64,000 nucleotides of DNA from Larsenimonas salina (GTDB lineage: Bacteria; Pseudomonadota; Gammaproteobacteria; Pseudomonadales; Halomonadaceae): NCBI RefSeq assembly GCF_023736155.1, contig NZ_JAMLJJ010000005.1, positions 124,001-188,000 on the forward strand, read 5' to 3'. The notes beneath the pieces are model-generated. The model was given only the letters and a program-made list of their open reading frames with translations. It was not told where the DNA came from and made no database searches. Each line of letters starts with the position of its first letter. Position 1 is the stretch's first letter. This document shows positions 1-9,190 of the stretch, piece after piece. Both the position numbers and the translations under genes were made by a program.

Positions 1-680
1 AGCTGCTGACGGTCTACGGTGTTTCGCTTGGTGTCATGAACTATCTACTGTATCAGTCGATCGACCGCATTCCGCTCGGCATTGCGGTGGCGCTCGAGTT
101 TACCGGGCCGCTGGCGGTGGCGACCCTCAAGTCACATCGGGCCGTGGATCTTTTGTGGGTGGCGCTGGCGCTTGGGGGCATTGTGCTCTTGATGCCCCAC
201 GACAGCCTGAACGGCTCGCTTGACCCGCTCGGGGTGGCGTTCGCGCTTGGAGCGGGTGCGTGCTGGGGGATCTACATCTGGTTCGGTCAGAAGGTCGGCA
301 CCGATTTCGGCGCCGAAGGCGTGGCGATCGGGGTGACGATCGCCGCGCTTGTGATCGCACCGATCGGGCTTGCCCAAAGCGGGTTCGAGGGCTTCAGCTG
401 GAGCATCGTGCCCCTGGTGGCGATGGTGGCACTCCTTTCGACGGCGCTGCCCTACGCCCTTGAAATCGTCGCGCTCAGGCACTTGCCGACCACCATGTTC
501 GGCACCTTGATGAGTCTCGAGCCGGCGCTTGCGGCCTTGTCGGGGCTTTTGTTTCTGGCCGAGTTCCTGACGCTCGTTCAGTGGCTTGCCATTAGCGCCA
601 TCATGGCGGCGTCCATCGGCACCACGCTTACCGGGCGCTCACGAAACAAATCCTGGGAAAGCGCGCCCGTGCCGGATTGA
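1..680 (+). CDS. rhtA: Threonine/homoserine exporter RhtA, 5'-truncated by window edge
   Basis: Inner-membrane EamA/DMT-type exporter for threonine and homoserine. The frame is open from base 3, so the N-terminal part lies outside the window; 225 residues are visible. The segment around MNYLLYQSIDRIPLGIAVAL and the following EFTGPLAVATL, GAGACWGIYI, LSTALPY and FGTLMSLEPALAAL stretches match E. coli RhtA (YbiF) as I remember it, almost residue for residue, and cover the second EamA repeat with about five hydrophobic helices. The ATG at 36 is internal to the family alignment and should not be taken as the start. A terminator-like hairpin follows at 753-774. Function assignment is strong; substrate range is from the family. 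Confidence 0.9.
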   Translation, partial: LLTVYGVSLGVMNYLLYQSIDRIPLGIAVALEFTGPLAVATLKSHRAVDLLWVALALGGIVLLMPHDSLNGSLDPLGVAFALGAGACWGIYIWFGQKVGTDFGAEGVAIGVTIAALVIAPIGLAQSGFEGFSWSIVPLVAMVALLSTALPYALEIVALRHLPTTMFGTLMSLEPALAALSGLLFLAEFLTLVQWLAISAIMAASIGTTLTGRSRNKSWESAPVPD

Positions 681-752
681 GTGTGACGGGCGCGGTGTCG
701 TGACTAAGCGTCTGGCAGGGGCGGGCGCACACCGAGGTTTTAGGTCGTTCTG

Positions 753-774
753 GCCCGCCCTAGGGCGGGCTTTT
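753..774 (+). terminator. Intrinsic terminator after rhtA
   Basis: Perfect GC-rich inverted repeat GCCCGCCC TA GGGCGGGC at 753-770 followed by TTTT. It sits between the end of rhtA (680) and the start of the MFS gene (856), so the two genes are probably transcribed separately. Confidence 0.7.
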
Positions 775-855
775 CAAGAAGCGCATGGCCAAGTAGTGCC
801 TGTGCGTGTCAGCGCCGGGGTCGAAGGGCGTCGGCATGGGAGAGGGTATTTATTA

Positions 856-2163
856 ATGACGTCTGCATGTTCTCGCACATCTACGGCCACTGACGTGCCG
901 GCCAATTCGACCGGAAAGGTGGTCGCCGCCAGCCTGATCGGGACCACGATCGAGTTCTACGATTTCTATATCTATGGCATCGCCGCGGCGCTGGTCATTG
1001 GCCCGATGTTCTTTCCGGCGACCTCCGAGGCCGCGCAATCGATGGCGGCGTTCATGAGTTTCGGTCTGGCGTTTCTGGCGCGCCCGCTTGGGGCCTTCAT
1101 CTTTGGTCATTTCGGTGACCGGCTCGGGCGCAAGACCACACTGGTGGCGAGTCTCATGCTGATGGGCGGGTCGACGGCGCTGATTGGCTGTCTGCCCGGG
1201 TATGACCATTGGGGCGTCATGGCACCGCTGGCCCTGTGCGTGCTGCGGTTTTGCCAGGGCCTCGGGCTTGGGGGCGAGTGGGGCGGTGCGGCGCTGCTTG
1301 CCACTGAAAACGCGCCCGAGGGCAAGCGCGCGTGGTTTGGCATGTTCCCACAGCTTGGTCCGTCGTTCGGTTTCCTGCTGGCCAATGGGGTGTTCTGGGG
1401 GCTATTGGTGATGTTGGGCGAGGAAGCGTTCAAGGACTGGGGCTGGCGACTGCCGTTTCTGCTCAGTGCCGTGCTGGTTGCGGTCGGGCTCTTCGTTCGA
1501 ATGAGTCTGAGTGAGTCCGCCGTCTTTACCAAGGCCAGTGCTTCGGCGCCTGCCGAGCCCCGGCTGCCGTTTATGGATGTGATGGCGCATCATAAGCGCC
1601 CCCTGCTGCAAGGGACGTTTGCGATGGTGGCGTGCTACGCGCTTTTTTACACCAGTGCGGTGTTTGCGCTGAGCTATGGCACCCGAAGCCTTGGCTATGA
1701 CAAGCAGGCGTTTCTTGGGCTTTTATGCATCGCGGTGGTGTTCATGGCCATCATGACGCCCATTTCTGCCGCGCTTTGTGACCGGCTTGGCCGCAAGCCG
1801 GTATTGATCGCGGGAATGCTGATTACCATTGCCTCGGGGCTATCGCTCGGGCCCTGGCTCGGTAGCGGAACCACGGTTGGAGCACTTGCGTTTCTATGTC
1901 TGTCGCTTGGCGCCATGGGGCTGATCTTTGCGCCGATGGGGGCGCTGTTGCCGGAGCTGTTTCCGACCCGTGTGCGCTACACCGGGGCCTCGGCGGCCTA
2001 CAATCTGGCCGGCATTCTCGGCGCGTCCGTGGCGCCCTGGGTCTCGGAGCTGCTGGTGGCGCACGGTGGCTTGAGCTGGGTGGGTGGCTACGTCAGCGTC
2101 ATGGCGCTGGTGAGCCTGCTGGCGGTACTGACCCTTCGTGAAACGCGCACCGGCACGCTGTGA
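856..2163 (+). CDS. MFS metabolite:H+ symporter (MHS family, ShiA/ProP type)
   Basis: A 435-residue secondary carrier with 12 predicted membrane helices. The start of mature homology (GKVVAASLIGTTIEFYDFYI) is the hallmark N-terminus of the MHS family, which includes ShiA (shikimate), KgtP (2-oxoglutarate) and ProP. The loop 2-3 motif GHFGDRLGRKTT and the repeated CDRLGRKPV in the second half are the MFS signatures. The ATG at 856 is chosen because a GAGAGGG ribosome site sits 9 bases upstream and homology begins soon after; a longer open frame upstream lacks similarity. Substrate cannot be fixed from sequence: the helix content resembles ShiA-like members, but dicarboxylate or osmolyte transport is equally possible. 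Confidence 0.88.
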   Translation: MTSACSRTSTATDVPANSTGKVVAASLIGTTIEFYDFYIYGIAAALVIGPMFFPATSEAAQSMAAFMSFGLAFLARPLGAFIFGHFGDRLGRKTTLVASLMLMGGSTALIGCLPGYDHWGVMAPLALCVLRFCQGLGLGGEWGGAALLATENAPEGKRAWFGMFPQLGPSFGFLLANGVFWGLLVMLGEEAFKDWGWRLPFLLSAVLVAVGLFVRMSLSESAVFTKASASAPAEPRLPFMDVMAHHKRPLLQGTFAMVACYALFYTSAVFALSYGTRSLGYDKQAFLGLLCIAVVFMAIMTPISAALCDRLGRKPVLIAGMLITIASGLSLGPWLGSGTTVGALAFLCLSLGAMGLIFAPMGALLPELFPTRVRYTGASAAYNLAGILGASVAPWVSELLVAHGGLSWVGGYVSVMALVSLLAVLTLRETRTGTL

Positions 2164-2187
2164 GCATGAATGTACGTATGAACTGAA

Positions 2188-2238
2188 CGCGCCGGCACGC
2201 CTCTCATCGAGCGCTTGCCGGCGCGGTATGCCCGCCTT
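2188..2238. terminator. Inverted repeat between convergent genes
   Basis: Perfect 10-bp arms CGCGCCGGCA (2188-2197) and TGCCGGCGCG (2216-2225) with an 18-base loop, followed by a T run at 2233-2238. It lies between the convergent MFS and aminopeptidase genes and probably terminates the MFS transcript. Confidence 0.5.
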
Positions 2239-2244
2239 TTTTCC

Positions 2245-4044
2245 TCAGACCGGAAGCGTTCGGCGCTGCAGCCACTCGAGCGCGCGCGTGGTCATGCGGC
2301 GGGCGCTCAAGCGTTCGTGGACGACGCTGTGGTAGTGGTTGAGCCAGGCGCGTTCGTCCTCATTCAAGAGCAGCAGATTGAGCGCGCGGGTGTCGATCGG
2401 GCACAGCGTCAGGGTTTCGAACTCGAGAAAACGACCGAATTCGTTGTGAGTGGTGGCGCGGTTGGCGACCAGATTCTCGATGCGCACGCCCCACTCGCCT
2501 TCACGGTAGAGCCCGGGTTCGATGGAGGTGATCATGCCGGCCTTCATGGCGGTGCGCGGTGCGGCGCCGGCCTGCCAGGAAATCACCTGCGGCCCCTCGT
2601 GCACGTTCAGGAAGTACCCGACGCCATGGCCGGTGCCGTGGCCGTAATCAAGCCCTGCCTGCCAGAGCGGATTGCGCGCGATGGCATCGAGCTGGGGGGC
2701 AGGAATGTCTTCTGGAAAATGCGCCGAGGACAGCGCAATCAGCCCCTTGAGCACGCGGGTGACGCCATCGCGCTGGCTTGAGCTTAGGTGGCCGACCGGC
2801 ACCATTCGCGTGATGTCGGTGGTGCCGCCCAGATACTGGCCGCCGGAATCGATCAAAAGCAGGCCGTCCTTGCCCGTAATGTGGCTGAACGCCTCTTCTG
2901 AGGCGCGGTAATGGGGCAGGGCGCCGTTCTGGTTGAAACCTGCGATGGTCGGGAAGCTCTCGCCGACAAAATTCGGACGCTTTTGGCGCTCCTCGCGAAG
3001 GCGATCGTCGATGGTCAACTCCGAGACCGCCTCGCCTCGGGTCAGCGCCTCATCGAGCCAGGCAAAGAACTCACACAGCGCCACACCGTCGTCTTCCATC
3101 GCGTCTCGAACGTGAGCAAGCTCCATTTCTCCCTTGCGGCTCTTGGCAAGCGTGGTGGGCTGGCTTGCCTCGATCAAATCCGCACTTTCAGGGACGGCGT
3201 CCGCCAGCAAAAGCGTCAGCTTCGAGGGGTCGATCAGAACATGGCTCGAGGGCGACAGCTCGGCGACTCGGCGGGCCGCATCCTCATACGGTGCGACCTC
3301 GATACCTGCCTGTTCGAGGGCCGAGTGCGCTTCGCGATCGAGTCGGTCGCCCTCGATAAAGAGCGTCGCCTGGTCCTGGGTAATGAGCATGTGCGCGAGA
3401 AAGACCGGATTGTACTCAACGTCGCTGCCGCGCAGGTTGGTGAGCCAGGCGATGTCATCGAGCGCGGACAACAGGTGCGCGTCAGCGCCCTGATCGGTCA
3501 TTGCGCTCCGAAGTGAGGACAGCTTTTCCTTGGTGGACTCGCCCACCCACTGGCTGTCGTGGCAGTAGATTGGGGCGTTGGGCAGCGCCGGGCGCTCCGA
3601 CCAGATGTGATCGAGCAGGTCGGTGGTGGTGTCGAGCTTTAGGCTGGCCGGCTGCAGAACGTCGTTGAGCGTGCGTGCTTCCTTGAGTGACAGCACCGCG
3701 CCATCGGCGCCGATGCGGCTGTTCTTGGGCAGGTGCGTGACGAACCACTGCATCGGCGCTTCGGCGTCGCGAGGTGACCATTTCTCGAGCGCAATGCCGC
3801 TGCCGGCGAGCTGCTGCTCTGCCTGTACCCAGTAGCGGCTATCGACCCAGAGAGCGGCCTTGTCCTGAGTGATCGTAAGTAGCCCGACCGACCCGGTGAA
3901 CCCCGACAGCCACGCCCGGCCCTGCCAGTGGGCCGGCAGGTACTCCGAAAGATGCGGGTCGTCAGAGGGCAACCACCAGCCATCGAATCGATGAGCCTGC
4001 ATGGCGTGGCGTAGTGCGTCGAGACGCTGGGTGTGGGCGGACAT
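2245..4044 (-). CDS. Xaa-Pro aminopeptidase, M24B family, three-domain type
   Basis: Cytoplasmic metallopeptidase that removes N-terminal residues preceding proline. The 599-residue length fits the long form with two creatinase-type N-terminal domains followed by a pita-bread catalytic domain (roughly residues 310-540). The five metal ligands are visible in order: the two Asp of LLIDSGGQY...GGTTDITR, the His of GHGTGHGVGYFLNVHEGP, and the two Glu of TSIEPGLY and GVRIENL. The start at MSAHTQRL has GGAG 7 bases upstream; a further upstream ATG would add 11 residues without a good ribosome site. Transcribed divergently from the first chemoreceptor gene. No neighbour suggests a pathway; a housekeeping peptide-turnover role is inferred. 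Confidence 0.93.
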   Translation of the reverse strand: MSAHTQRLDALRHAMQAHRFDGWWLPSDDPHLSEYLPAHWQGRAWLSGFTGSVGLLTITQDKAALWVDSRYWVQAEQQLAGSGIALEKWSPRDAEAPMQWFVTHLPKNSRIGADGAVLSLKEARTLNDVLQPASLKLDTTTDLLDHIWSERPALPNAPIYCHDSQWVGESTKEKLSSLRSAMTDQGADAHLLSALDDIAWLTNLRGSDVEYNPVFLAHMLITQDQATLFIEGDRLDREAHSALEQAGIEVAPYEDAARRVAELSPSSHVLIDPSKLTLLLADAVPESADLIEASQPTTLAKSRKGEMELAHVRDAMEDDGVALCEFFAWLDEALTRGEAVSELTIDDRLREERQKRPNFVGESFPTIAGFNQNGALPHYRASEEAFSHITGKDGLLLIDSGGQYLGGTTDITRMVPVGHLSSSQRDGVTRVLKGLIALSSAHFPEDIPAPQLDAIARNPLWQAGLDYGHGTGHGVGYFLNVHEGPQVISWQAGAAPRTAMKAGMITSIEPGLYREGEWGVRIENLVANRATTHNEFGRFLEFETLTLCPIDTRALNLLLLNEDERAWLNHYHSVVHERLSARRMTTRALEWLQRRTLPV

Positions 4045-4074
4045 GAAACACTCCAAAACAATTGAATCCAGGCG

Positions 4075-4101
4075 CAAAGCATAGCCGATGTGCGCCGATA
4101 T
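4075..4101 (+). promoter_or_regulatory. Candidate FliA (sigma-28) promoter of first chemoreceptor gene
   Basis: CAAAGCAT (4075-4082), 11 bases, then GCCGATAT (4094-4101). The known enteric sigma-28 consensus is TAAAGTTT-N11-GCCGATAA; the -10 box matches 7 of 8, the -35 box 5 of 8, and the spacing is exact. It lies about 140 bases upstream of the chemoreceptor start, and a similar site precedes the other chemoreceptor in this window, which strengthens the call. Confidence 0.55.
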
Positions 4102-4242
4102 TCGGTATGTGACCCGTAAGCGCCGTCAAAAAAGCCGGCGATGTTGTTTTATTTCATCAACAGGAACCCAAAGATTGCTGGCGCTCTGGCCGTTACTGGA
4201 ATTTCTCCCACCTTCCCCTTCTGAAACTGTTAGGAGCACCGG

Positions 4243-5955
4243 ATGAAAATCGAGACCATGCGCGCCCGCATGATTCTGATTCTGGCGAGCGTCATCGTAA
4301 GCATGATCGTGTACAGCCTGTATGAGGCCAACAACGCTCGGTCGCAGCGTTTCGATGAAAAGCGCCATTTGCTTCAAACCAACGTCGAGATCGCGACCGC
4401 GCTGGTGAACGCCGAGTACGAACGAGCCCAGCGCGGCGAGCTCACGACCGAACAGGCCAAGGCCAACGCCCTGTCTCAGCTCAAGGCCATGCGCTGGAAC
4501 GACGGGGCCGGTTATGTGTTCGTGTTCGATTCCAAGCCAAGCGTCATGATGCATCCGATCCTTCCGGAGCTTAATGGCCAAAACGTCGCGGGCAAGACGG
4601 ATCAGGACGGCAAGCCGACCTACGACATCATGGTGGACAACGGCCTCAAGCAGGGCGGCGGCTTCATCGAGTTCGTCTGGCCCAAGCCCGGTGAAACCAA
4701 ACCGGAACCGAAACTTGGCTACACCGAGTATTTCAAACCCTGGGACTGGCATATCGCCTCCGGGCTTTATCTGAGTGATCTCAAGACCGCCTTCCTGTCA
4801 TCACTTGTAAGTAGCCTGCTGCTCGCACTGCTGTTGTCCGGCATCATTCTCTGGAACATGCGCGCGATCAAACGTGTCCTCGGCGGTGAACCCAACGACG
4901 CGGTGACCATGGCGCGCCAAATCGCCAAGGGCGATCTGGTCGACCGCTCCGGAACCAACTATCCCGAACACAGCCTGCTCGGCCAGCTTCAGATCATGCG
5001 GGGGCAGCTCGGCGACATGGTCTCTCAGGTTCGTAACAGCGCCCAGACCGTCACCTCAAGCAGCGCCGAAATTGCCCAGGGCAACAACGATCTTTCCGAC
5101 CGCACTCAATCTCAGGCGGCAAGCCTCGAGGAGACCGCGGCCTCGATGGAGCAGATCACCGCCACCGTCAAACAGACCGCCGAAAGCGCCCGCGCCGCCG
5201 ATCAGCAGGCGTCTTCTGCGCGCAAGGACGCCCAGCGTGGTGGCGAAGTGATGGAGAAGGCGATCGAGGCGATGGGCGGCATTCATGAGTCCAGCAAGCA
5301 GATCACCGACATTGTCAGCATGATCGAAGGCATCGCCTTTCAGACCAACCTGCTGGCGCTCAACGCGGCGGTCGAGGCGGCGCGAGCCGGTGAACACGGC
5401 CGGGGTTTCGCGGTCGTTGCCTCTGAAGTGCGAGAGCTTGCCCAGCGCGCGGCCAAGGCCACCGACGACATCAAGTCACTGGTCGAGCAGAGCGGGGCGC
5501 GGATCGATGAGGGCACGGCGCTGGTGCGTGAATCCGGCGAGACGCTCAACGAAATCGTAAGCTCGGTCTTGCGGGTGTCGGATCTGATTTCCGAGATTTC
5601 CGAAGCGGCGCGGGAGCAAACCGCCGGCATCGATCAGACCAATCTCGCCATTACCGACATGGACCAGGGCACTCAGCAGAACGCGGCGCTGGTCGAGCAG
5701 TCGGCGGCGGCAAGCAAGCTGATGCAGGAGGAAGCCGAGCGGCTCGCAGCGCTGATGGCCACCTTCACACTGGATGCCTCTGCCGAGAGCCGGCCCGCTG
5801 CCGTGAGCGAACGTTCGATGCCTGCTAGGCCGGTGGCTTATGTCTCACCGGCCCCCTCGGCGCGCCCGGTGCGTGCCTCGGCGCCGGCCAAGAAGGCCTC
5901 GAAAGCCCCGGTGCGGGAAGCCGTCACCGACAGCGACGACTGGGAAACCTTCTAA
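4243..5955 (+). CDS. Methyl-accepting chemotaxis protein, single Cache domain
   Basis: Transmembrane chemoreceptor of 570 residues that signals through CheW/CheA to the flagella. Membrane helix near 9-25, periplasmic sCache_2-type domain about 30-180 (motifs [14 protein letters not shown] and [14 protein letters not shown]), second helix 182-204, HAMP, then the methylation/signalling coiled coil. The conserved tip [21 protein letters not shown] lies near residues 360-385. The protein ends DDWETF after a proline/alanine-rich linker; the last five residues match the NWETF-type tether for CheR/CheB. sCache_2 receptors often bind small organic acids, but the ligand here is unknown. GGAG precedes the ATG. 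A candidate FliA promoter lies upstream. Confidence 0.95.
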   Translation: MKIETMRARMILILASVIVSMIVYSLYEANNARSQRFDEKRHLLQTNVEIATALVNAEYERAQRGELTTEQAKANALSQLKAMRWNDGAGYVFVFDSKPSVMMHPILPELNGQNVAGKTDQDGKPTYDIMVDNGLKQGGGFIEFVWPKPGETKPEPKLGYTEYFKPWDWHIASGLYLSDLKTAFLSSLVSSLLLALLLSGIILWNMRAIKRVLGGEPNDAVTMARQIAKGDLVDRSGTNYPEHSLLGQLQIMRGQLGDMVSQVRNSAQTVTSSSAEIAQGNNDLSDRTQSQAASLEETAASMEQITATVKQTAESARAADQQASSARKDAQRGGEVMEKAIEAMGGIHESSKQITDIVSMIEGIAFQTNLLALNAAVEAARAGEHGRGFAVVASEVRELAQRAAKATDDIKSLVEQSGARIDEGTALVRESGETLNEIVSSVLRVSDLISEISEAAREQTAGIDQTNLAITDMDQGTQQNAALVEQSAAASKLMQEEAERLAALMATFTLDASAESRPAAVSERSMPARPVAYVSPAPSARPVRASAPAKKASKAPVREAVTDSDDWETF

Positions 5956-5976
5956 GTCACTTAAGATGTTCCTCAT

Positions 5977-6007
5977 AAAAAAGGCGGCCCGTGAGGCCGC
6001 CTTTTTA
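5977..6007. terminator. Bidirectional intrinsic terminator
   Basis: AAAAAAGGCGGCC, loop CGTGA, GGCCGCCTTTTT. The stem is perfect and flanked by A and T runs, so it can end both the chemoreceptor transcript and the convergent peptide transporter transcript. Confidence 0.9.
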
Positions 6008-6031
6008 GTAGGACCGGAGAGATCAGGTCGT

Positions 6032-7591
6032 TTAGTCGGCCGTCGTCCCTTTCGGATTGATCGTGCCCAGATGACCCAGATAGCGCTTCACCACCGGCAC
6101 GAGCAGCATCAAGGCCGCCGCGCAGAGGATCAGCGCCAGGGCGCAGCGCCCGAACAGCTCCGGCAGCTGGGTGATTTCTTCCGGGTTGACGTGCCCGCCG
6201 ATCAGTCCGGCCACCAGGTTGCCAAGCGCCGAGGCCGTGAACCAGAGCCCCATAACCTGGCCCCGCATCTTGAACGGCGCCAGAGCGCTCATGCTGGAAA
6301 GCCCGACCGGACTCAAACACATCTCCCCAAGCGTCAGCAGAAAGATACTGCCGGTGATCCACCAAAGCGACACGGCTTCTGTGCCGCCTACGACACGCTG
6401 CGCCGCCAGCACCATCAGGCCGAAGCCGCCAGCGGCAAACAGGAGCCCCATCACGAACTTCATCGGGCTGCCGGGCTCAAAGCCGCGTCGGCCCAGCGCC
6501 GGCCACAGCCAGCCAAACAGTGGCCCGAGCACGATGATGAAAAAGGGGTTGAGTGACTGAATCCAGACCGTTGGGATCTGAAAGTCACCGATCATGCGGT
6601 CGGTGAAGTCCCGGCCGAATAGGTTGTACGAGGTCGGCTGCTGTTCGAACGATGCCCAAAAACAGGCCGCGGCGGCCACCAGCAAAAAACAGACGCCGAC
6701 GCGAAGCCGTTCTTCCCCGGACAGACCGTTGAAAAAGGCCAGAAAGACGAAGTAGCCGAGCGCGCAGACGATGATGACGGTGGTCATCGAGGTCGCAATC
6801 GCCACCGGGTCGAGCGGAATATAGCCGGCCATGGTCAGTCCGGCCGCCACCGCAACGACGGCCGTGATACCGGCTACCCAGCGCCCGACGCCTTCGCGCT
6901 TGACTGCCGGGCCATCCCAGGTGGCTTCGCGGTTTCTCATCTGGTCGCCGCGCCTCATGGCCGGGACCGCGCTCAACCGAAAGATGACAAGCGCGACCAG
7001 CATGCCGATGCCCCCGATGCCGAAGCCCCAGTGCCAGCCGAGCTGCTTCATCAAAACGCCGGTAATGAGGGGCGCGATTAGCCCGCCGATATTGATGCCC
7101 ATGTAGAAAATGGCGAAGCCGCCGTCGCGTCGGGCGTCACCTTCGCCGTAGAGCGTGCCGACCATCACCGAGATACAGGTCTTGAAAAGCCCCGAGCCTG
7201 CAACGATAAAGGCAAGCCCCAGAAAGAACACTGGCGCCCCCAAAAGGGCCGACAGCGCGATGCATAGGTGGCCGAGGGCAATGATCAAGGAGCCGTACCA
7301 GACGGCGCGCTGCTGCCCCAACCAGTTATCGGCAAGCCAGCCGCCGGGCAGGGTCGCAAGGTACAGGGTGCCTGCAAAGATGCCGACAATCGCCGAGGCG
7401 GTGGTGCTCGAAAAGCCAAGGCCGCCGTCCTGCAAGGTGGCTGCCATGAACAGCACCAGCAGGGGCCGGATGCCGTAGTAGGAAAAGCGCTCCCAGAGTT
7501 CGGTAAAGAAAAGAGGGCCAAGCGCCCGTGGGTGGCCGAAAAAACCGTGATCGCCCCTTGAGCGGGCGACGTCGTCAGAGGATGTGTTCAT
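6032..7591 (-). CDS. POT/PTR family proton:oligopeptide symporter
   Basis: Inner-membrane importer of di- and tripeptides, 519 residues, 12-14 predicted helices. The N-terminal helix carries ELWERFSYYGIR, the ExxERFxYY motif used for proton coupling and peptide binding in this family. A second signature, FYMGINIGG, matches the PTR2 FYxxINxGS pattern. The last helices (LGEMCLSPVGLSSMSALAPFKMRGQVMG) match the usual C-terminal half. DtpA/DtpB-like assignment is by family; dipeptide preference cannot be read from sequence. Convergent with the chemoreceptor across a shared terminator and divergent from ynfM across a 325-base spacer. Confidence 0.93.
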   Translation of the reverse strand: MNTSSDDVARSRGDHGFFGHPRALGPLFFTELWERFSYYGIRPLLVLFMAATLQDGGLGFSSTTASAIVGIFAGTLYLATLPGGWLADNWLGQQRAVWYGSLIIALGHLCIALSALLGAPVFFLGLAFIVAGSGLFKTCISVMVGTLYGEGDARRDGGFAIFYMGINIGGLIAPLITGVLMKQLGWHWGFGIGGIGMLVALVIFRLSAVPAMRRGDQMRNREATWDGPAVKREGVGRWVAGITAVVAVAAGLTMAGYIPLDPVAIATSMTTVIIVCALGYFVFLAFFNGLSGEERLRVGVCFLLVAAAACFWASFEQQPTSYNLFGRDFTDRMIGDFQIPTVWIQSLNPFFIIVLGPLFGWLWPALGRRGFEPGSPMKFVMGLLFAAGGFGLMVLAAQRVVGGTEAVSLWWITGSIFLLTLGEMCLSPVGLSSMSALAPFKMRGQVMGLWFTASALGNLVAGLIGGHVNPEEITQLPELFGRCALALILCAAALMLLVPVVKRYLGHLGTINPKGTTAD

Positions 7592-7916
7592 GAGTTGAGC
7601 CTGATTGACCGAGCTGTCAGTTTTTATTGGAGTGACAACTTTTCACGTTGTCGACGGCTTGTCAAAACGTGGTAAATGGCGCGTTGTTCGATAGTCTAGT
7701 CCTTTATTTAATTGACGTATGGGTCAACTTTGGCAGCGTCGCTCACTCATAAGGGCGGTGGCTCAAGGTGTGATCGAGCACGGAGTACGCTCGGACACCG
7801 GAGACAGCGCGCCGGTGCCTTCGATGCCATTTTTCTGAAAAAAAGACCGCAGCCGGTGGGCAGGGTGTAACGGCCCGATCTATCGTTTGCACGTCAATCA
7901 TCAAAACGAGGGTGTG
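7592..7916. other. Divergent intergenic region, no gene seen
   Basis: 325 bases between the divergent peptide symporter and ynfM genes. No coding frame with a credible start is seen. It contains two dyads that could be operators: GACAAC-N7-GTTGTC at 7634-7652, close to the symporter start, and TTGAC-N6-GTCAA at 7712-7727 in an AT-rich stretch. The second resembles but does not match an FNR box, because the spacer is 6 rather than 4. The stretch 7680-7720 is the most AT-rich part and the likely promoter zone. Confidence 0.5.
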
Positions 7917-9152
7917 ATGCACAGGGAACAGGAAGCGGTCTCCGTGCCTTCTGACGAGGCCGCGTTCATCGAAAAGGGCACGTCCGGCTACCGGGCCACC
8001 ATGCTTGCACTGTTTTTAGGCGCGTTTTCGACCTTTGCGCTGCTTTATTGCGTGCAGCCGATGATGCCGCGGTTTTCGAGCGCGTTCGGCATTACCGCCA
8101 CCGAAGGGAGCCTGGTACTTTCGGTGGCGACCGCGTCGCTTGCGGTCGGGCTTTTGATCACCGGGGCGCTTTCAGATGCCATCGGGCGCAAGGGCATCAT
8201 GGTTACGGCGCTGTTCGGCGCGTCGGCGTGTACGCTCGCGGCCGCACTGATGCCGAACTGGCCGCTGGTGCTGGTGATGCGAGCGCTGGCAGGGCTGTCG
8301 CTGTCGGGGCTGTGTGCGGTCGCCATGACGTATTTGAGCGAGGAAATCGCGCCACGCTTCGTCGGTGTCTCGATGGGGCTCTATATCGGTGGCAGCGCCA
8401 TCGGGGGCATGGGCGGTCGCTTGATCAGTGGCGTGTTGGTCGATTGGCTGCACTGGCGTTGGGTGCTTGCGATCATGGGAGGCCTGTGCCTGATCACGGC
8501 GCTTCTGTTCACGCGGCTGCTGCCGCCATCAAAACATTTCGAGCCGCGCCCGTTCAGCCTTCAAAGCCTTTTTTCGGCGTCGCGAATGCATCTTCGCGAT
8601 GCCGGGCTTCCGTGGCTGTTTCTGGAAGGGTTTTTGCTGATGGGCAGCTTCGTGACGCTGTTCAACTACATCGCCTATCGGCTGCTCGGCCCGCCGTATC
8701 ATTTCAGTCAGGCCGTGGTCGGGGTGATGTCGATCGTCTATCTCTCCGGCATCTACAGCTCGGCCTGGGCGGGGGCGCTGGCGGATCGGCTCGGACGGCC
8801 GCGGGTGTTCTGGGTCTTTATCGTGGTCATGATGACGGGGCTTGCGATCACGCTTCTGACACCGTCCTGGGCGATTCTTGTTGGGATGCTGGTGTTCACG
8901 TTCGGCTTCTTTGCCGCGCATTCGGTCGCAAGCGGCTGGGTCGGGCAACGCGCCCATCAGGCGCGAGGGCAAGCTTCCTCGCTTTATCTATTTAGTTACT
9001 ATCTGGGCTCGAGCTCGGCGGGTACGCTTGGCGGTGTGTTCTGGCATTGGCAGGGCTGGCCGGGGGTGGCCGTGTTCATCGGGGTGCTTTTAAGCATCGC
9101 CCTGGCGGCGGCGCTCAAGCTCAAGGGTGTCTCGGGTGATGGCTCGAGTTAA
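7917..9152 (+). CDS. ynfM: MFS transporter YnfM-like
   Basis: Major facilitator carrier of 411 residues, 12 helices. The sequence tracks E. coli YnfM closely as I recall it: FIEKGT near the N-terminus, STFALLYCVQPMMP, GALSDAIGRK, MTYLSEEIAPRFVG, MGLYIGGSAIGGMGGRLISGV, GFLLMGSFVTLFNYIAYRL and GQASSLYLFSYYLGSS. The ATG at 7917 follows GAGGGTGTG and is preferred over an in-frame TTG at 7887. E. coli YnfM is usually annotated as an exporter with an arabinose or drug efflux-like role, but its physiological substrate is not well settled, so the function remains a putative efflux carrier. Confidence 0.9.
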   Translation: MHREQEAVSVPSDEAAFIEKGTSGYRATMLALFLGAFSTFALLYCVQPMMPRFSSAFGITATEGSLVLSVATASLAVGLLITGALSDAIGRKGIMVTALFGASACTLAAALMPNWPLVLVMRALAGLSLSGLCAVAMTYLSEEIAPRFVGVSMGLYIGGSAIGGMGGRLISGVLVDWLHWRWVLAIMGGLCLITALLFTRLLPPSKHFEPRPFSLQSLFSASRMHLRDAGLPWLFLEGFLLMGSFVTLFNYIAYRLLGPPYHFSQAVVGVMSIVYLSGIYSSAWAGALADRLGRPRVFWVFIVVMMTGLAITLLTPSWAILVGMLVFTFGFFAAHSVASGWVGQRAHQARGQASSLYLFSYYLGSSSAGTLGGVFWHWQGWPGVAVFIGVLLSIALAAALKLKGVSGDGSS

Positions 9153-9153
9153 A

Positions 9154-9181
9154 GGTATACCGAGCAAGGGCTCGGTATACC
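9154..9181. terminator. Perfect 12-bp hairpin between convergent genes
   Basis: GGTATACCGAGC (9154-9165), loop AAGG, GCTCGGTATACC (9170-9181). It sits 2 bases after the ynfM stop and 9 bases before the lipoprotein stop. It lacks a T run, so it could be a terminator, a transcript-end stabiliser or a binding site. Confidence 0.5.
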
Positions 9182-9190
9182 GGAGCCGAA

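Noticed and set aside
2215..2781. 188-codon plus-strand frame over the aminopeptidase gene
   Set aside because: Antisense to a complete M24 peptidase with all metal ligands; no independent evidence for coding.
5840..6556. Long plus-strand open frame of 238 codons overlapping the peptide symporter gene
   Set aside because: It is antisense to the symporter, has biased Arg/Pro/Gln/His composition typical of shadow frames in GC-rich DNA, and shows no motif or ribosome site.
7712..7727. TTGAC-N6-GTCAA as an FNR/Anr site
   Set aside because: FNR boxes are TTGAT-N4-ATCAA; both spacer and inner base differ.
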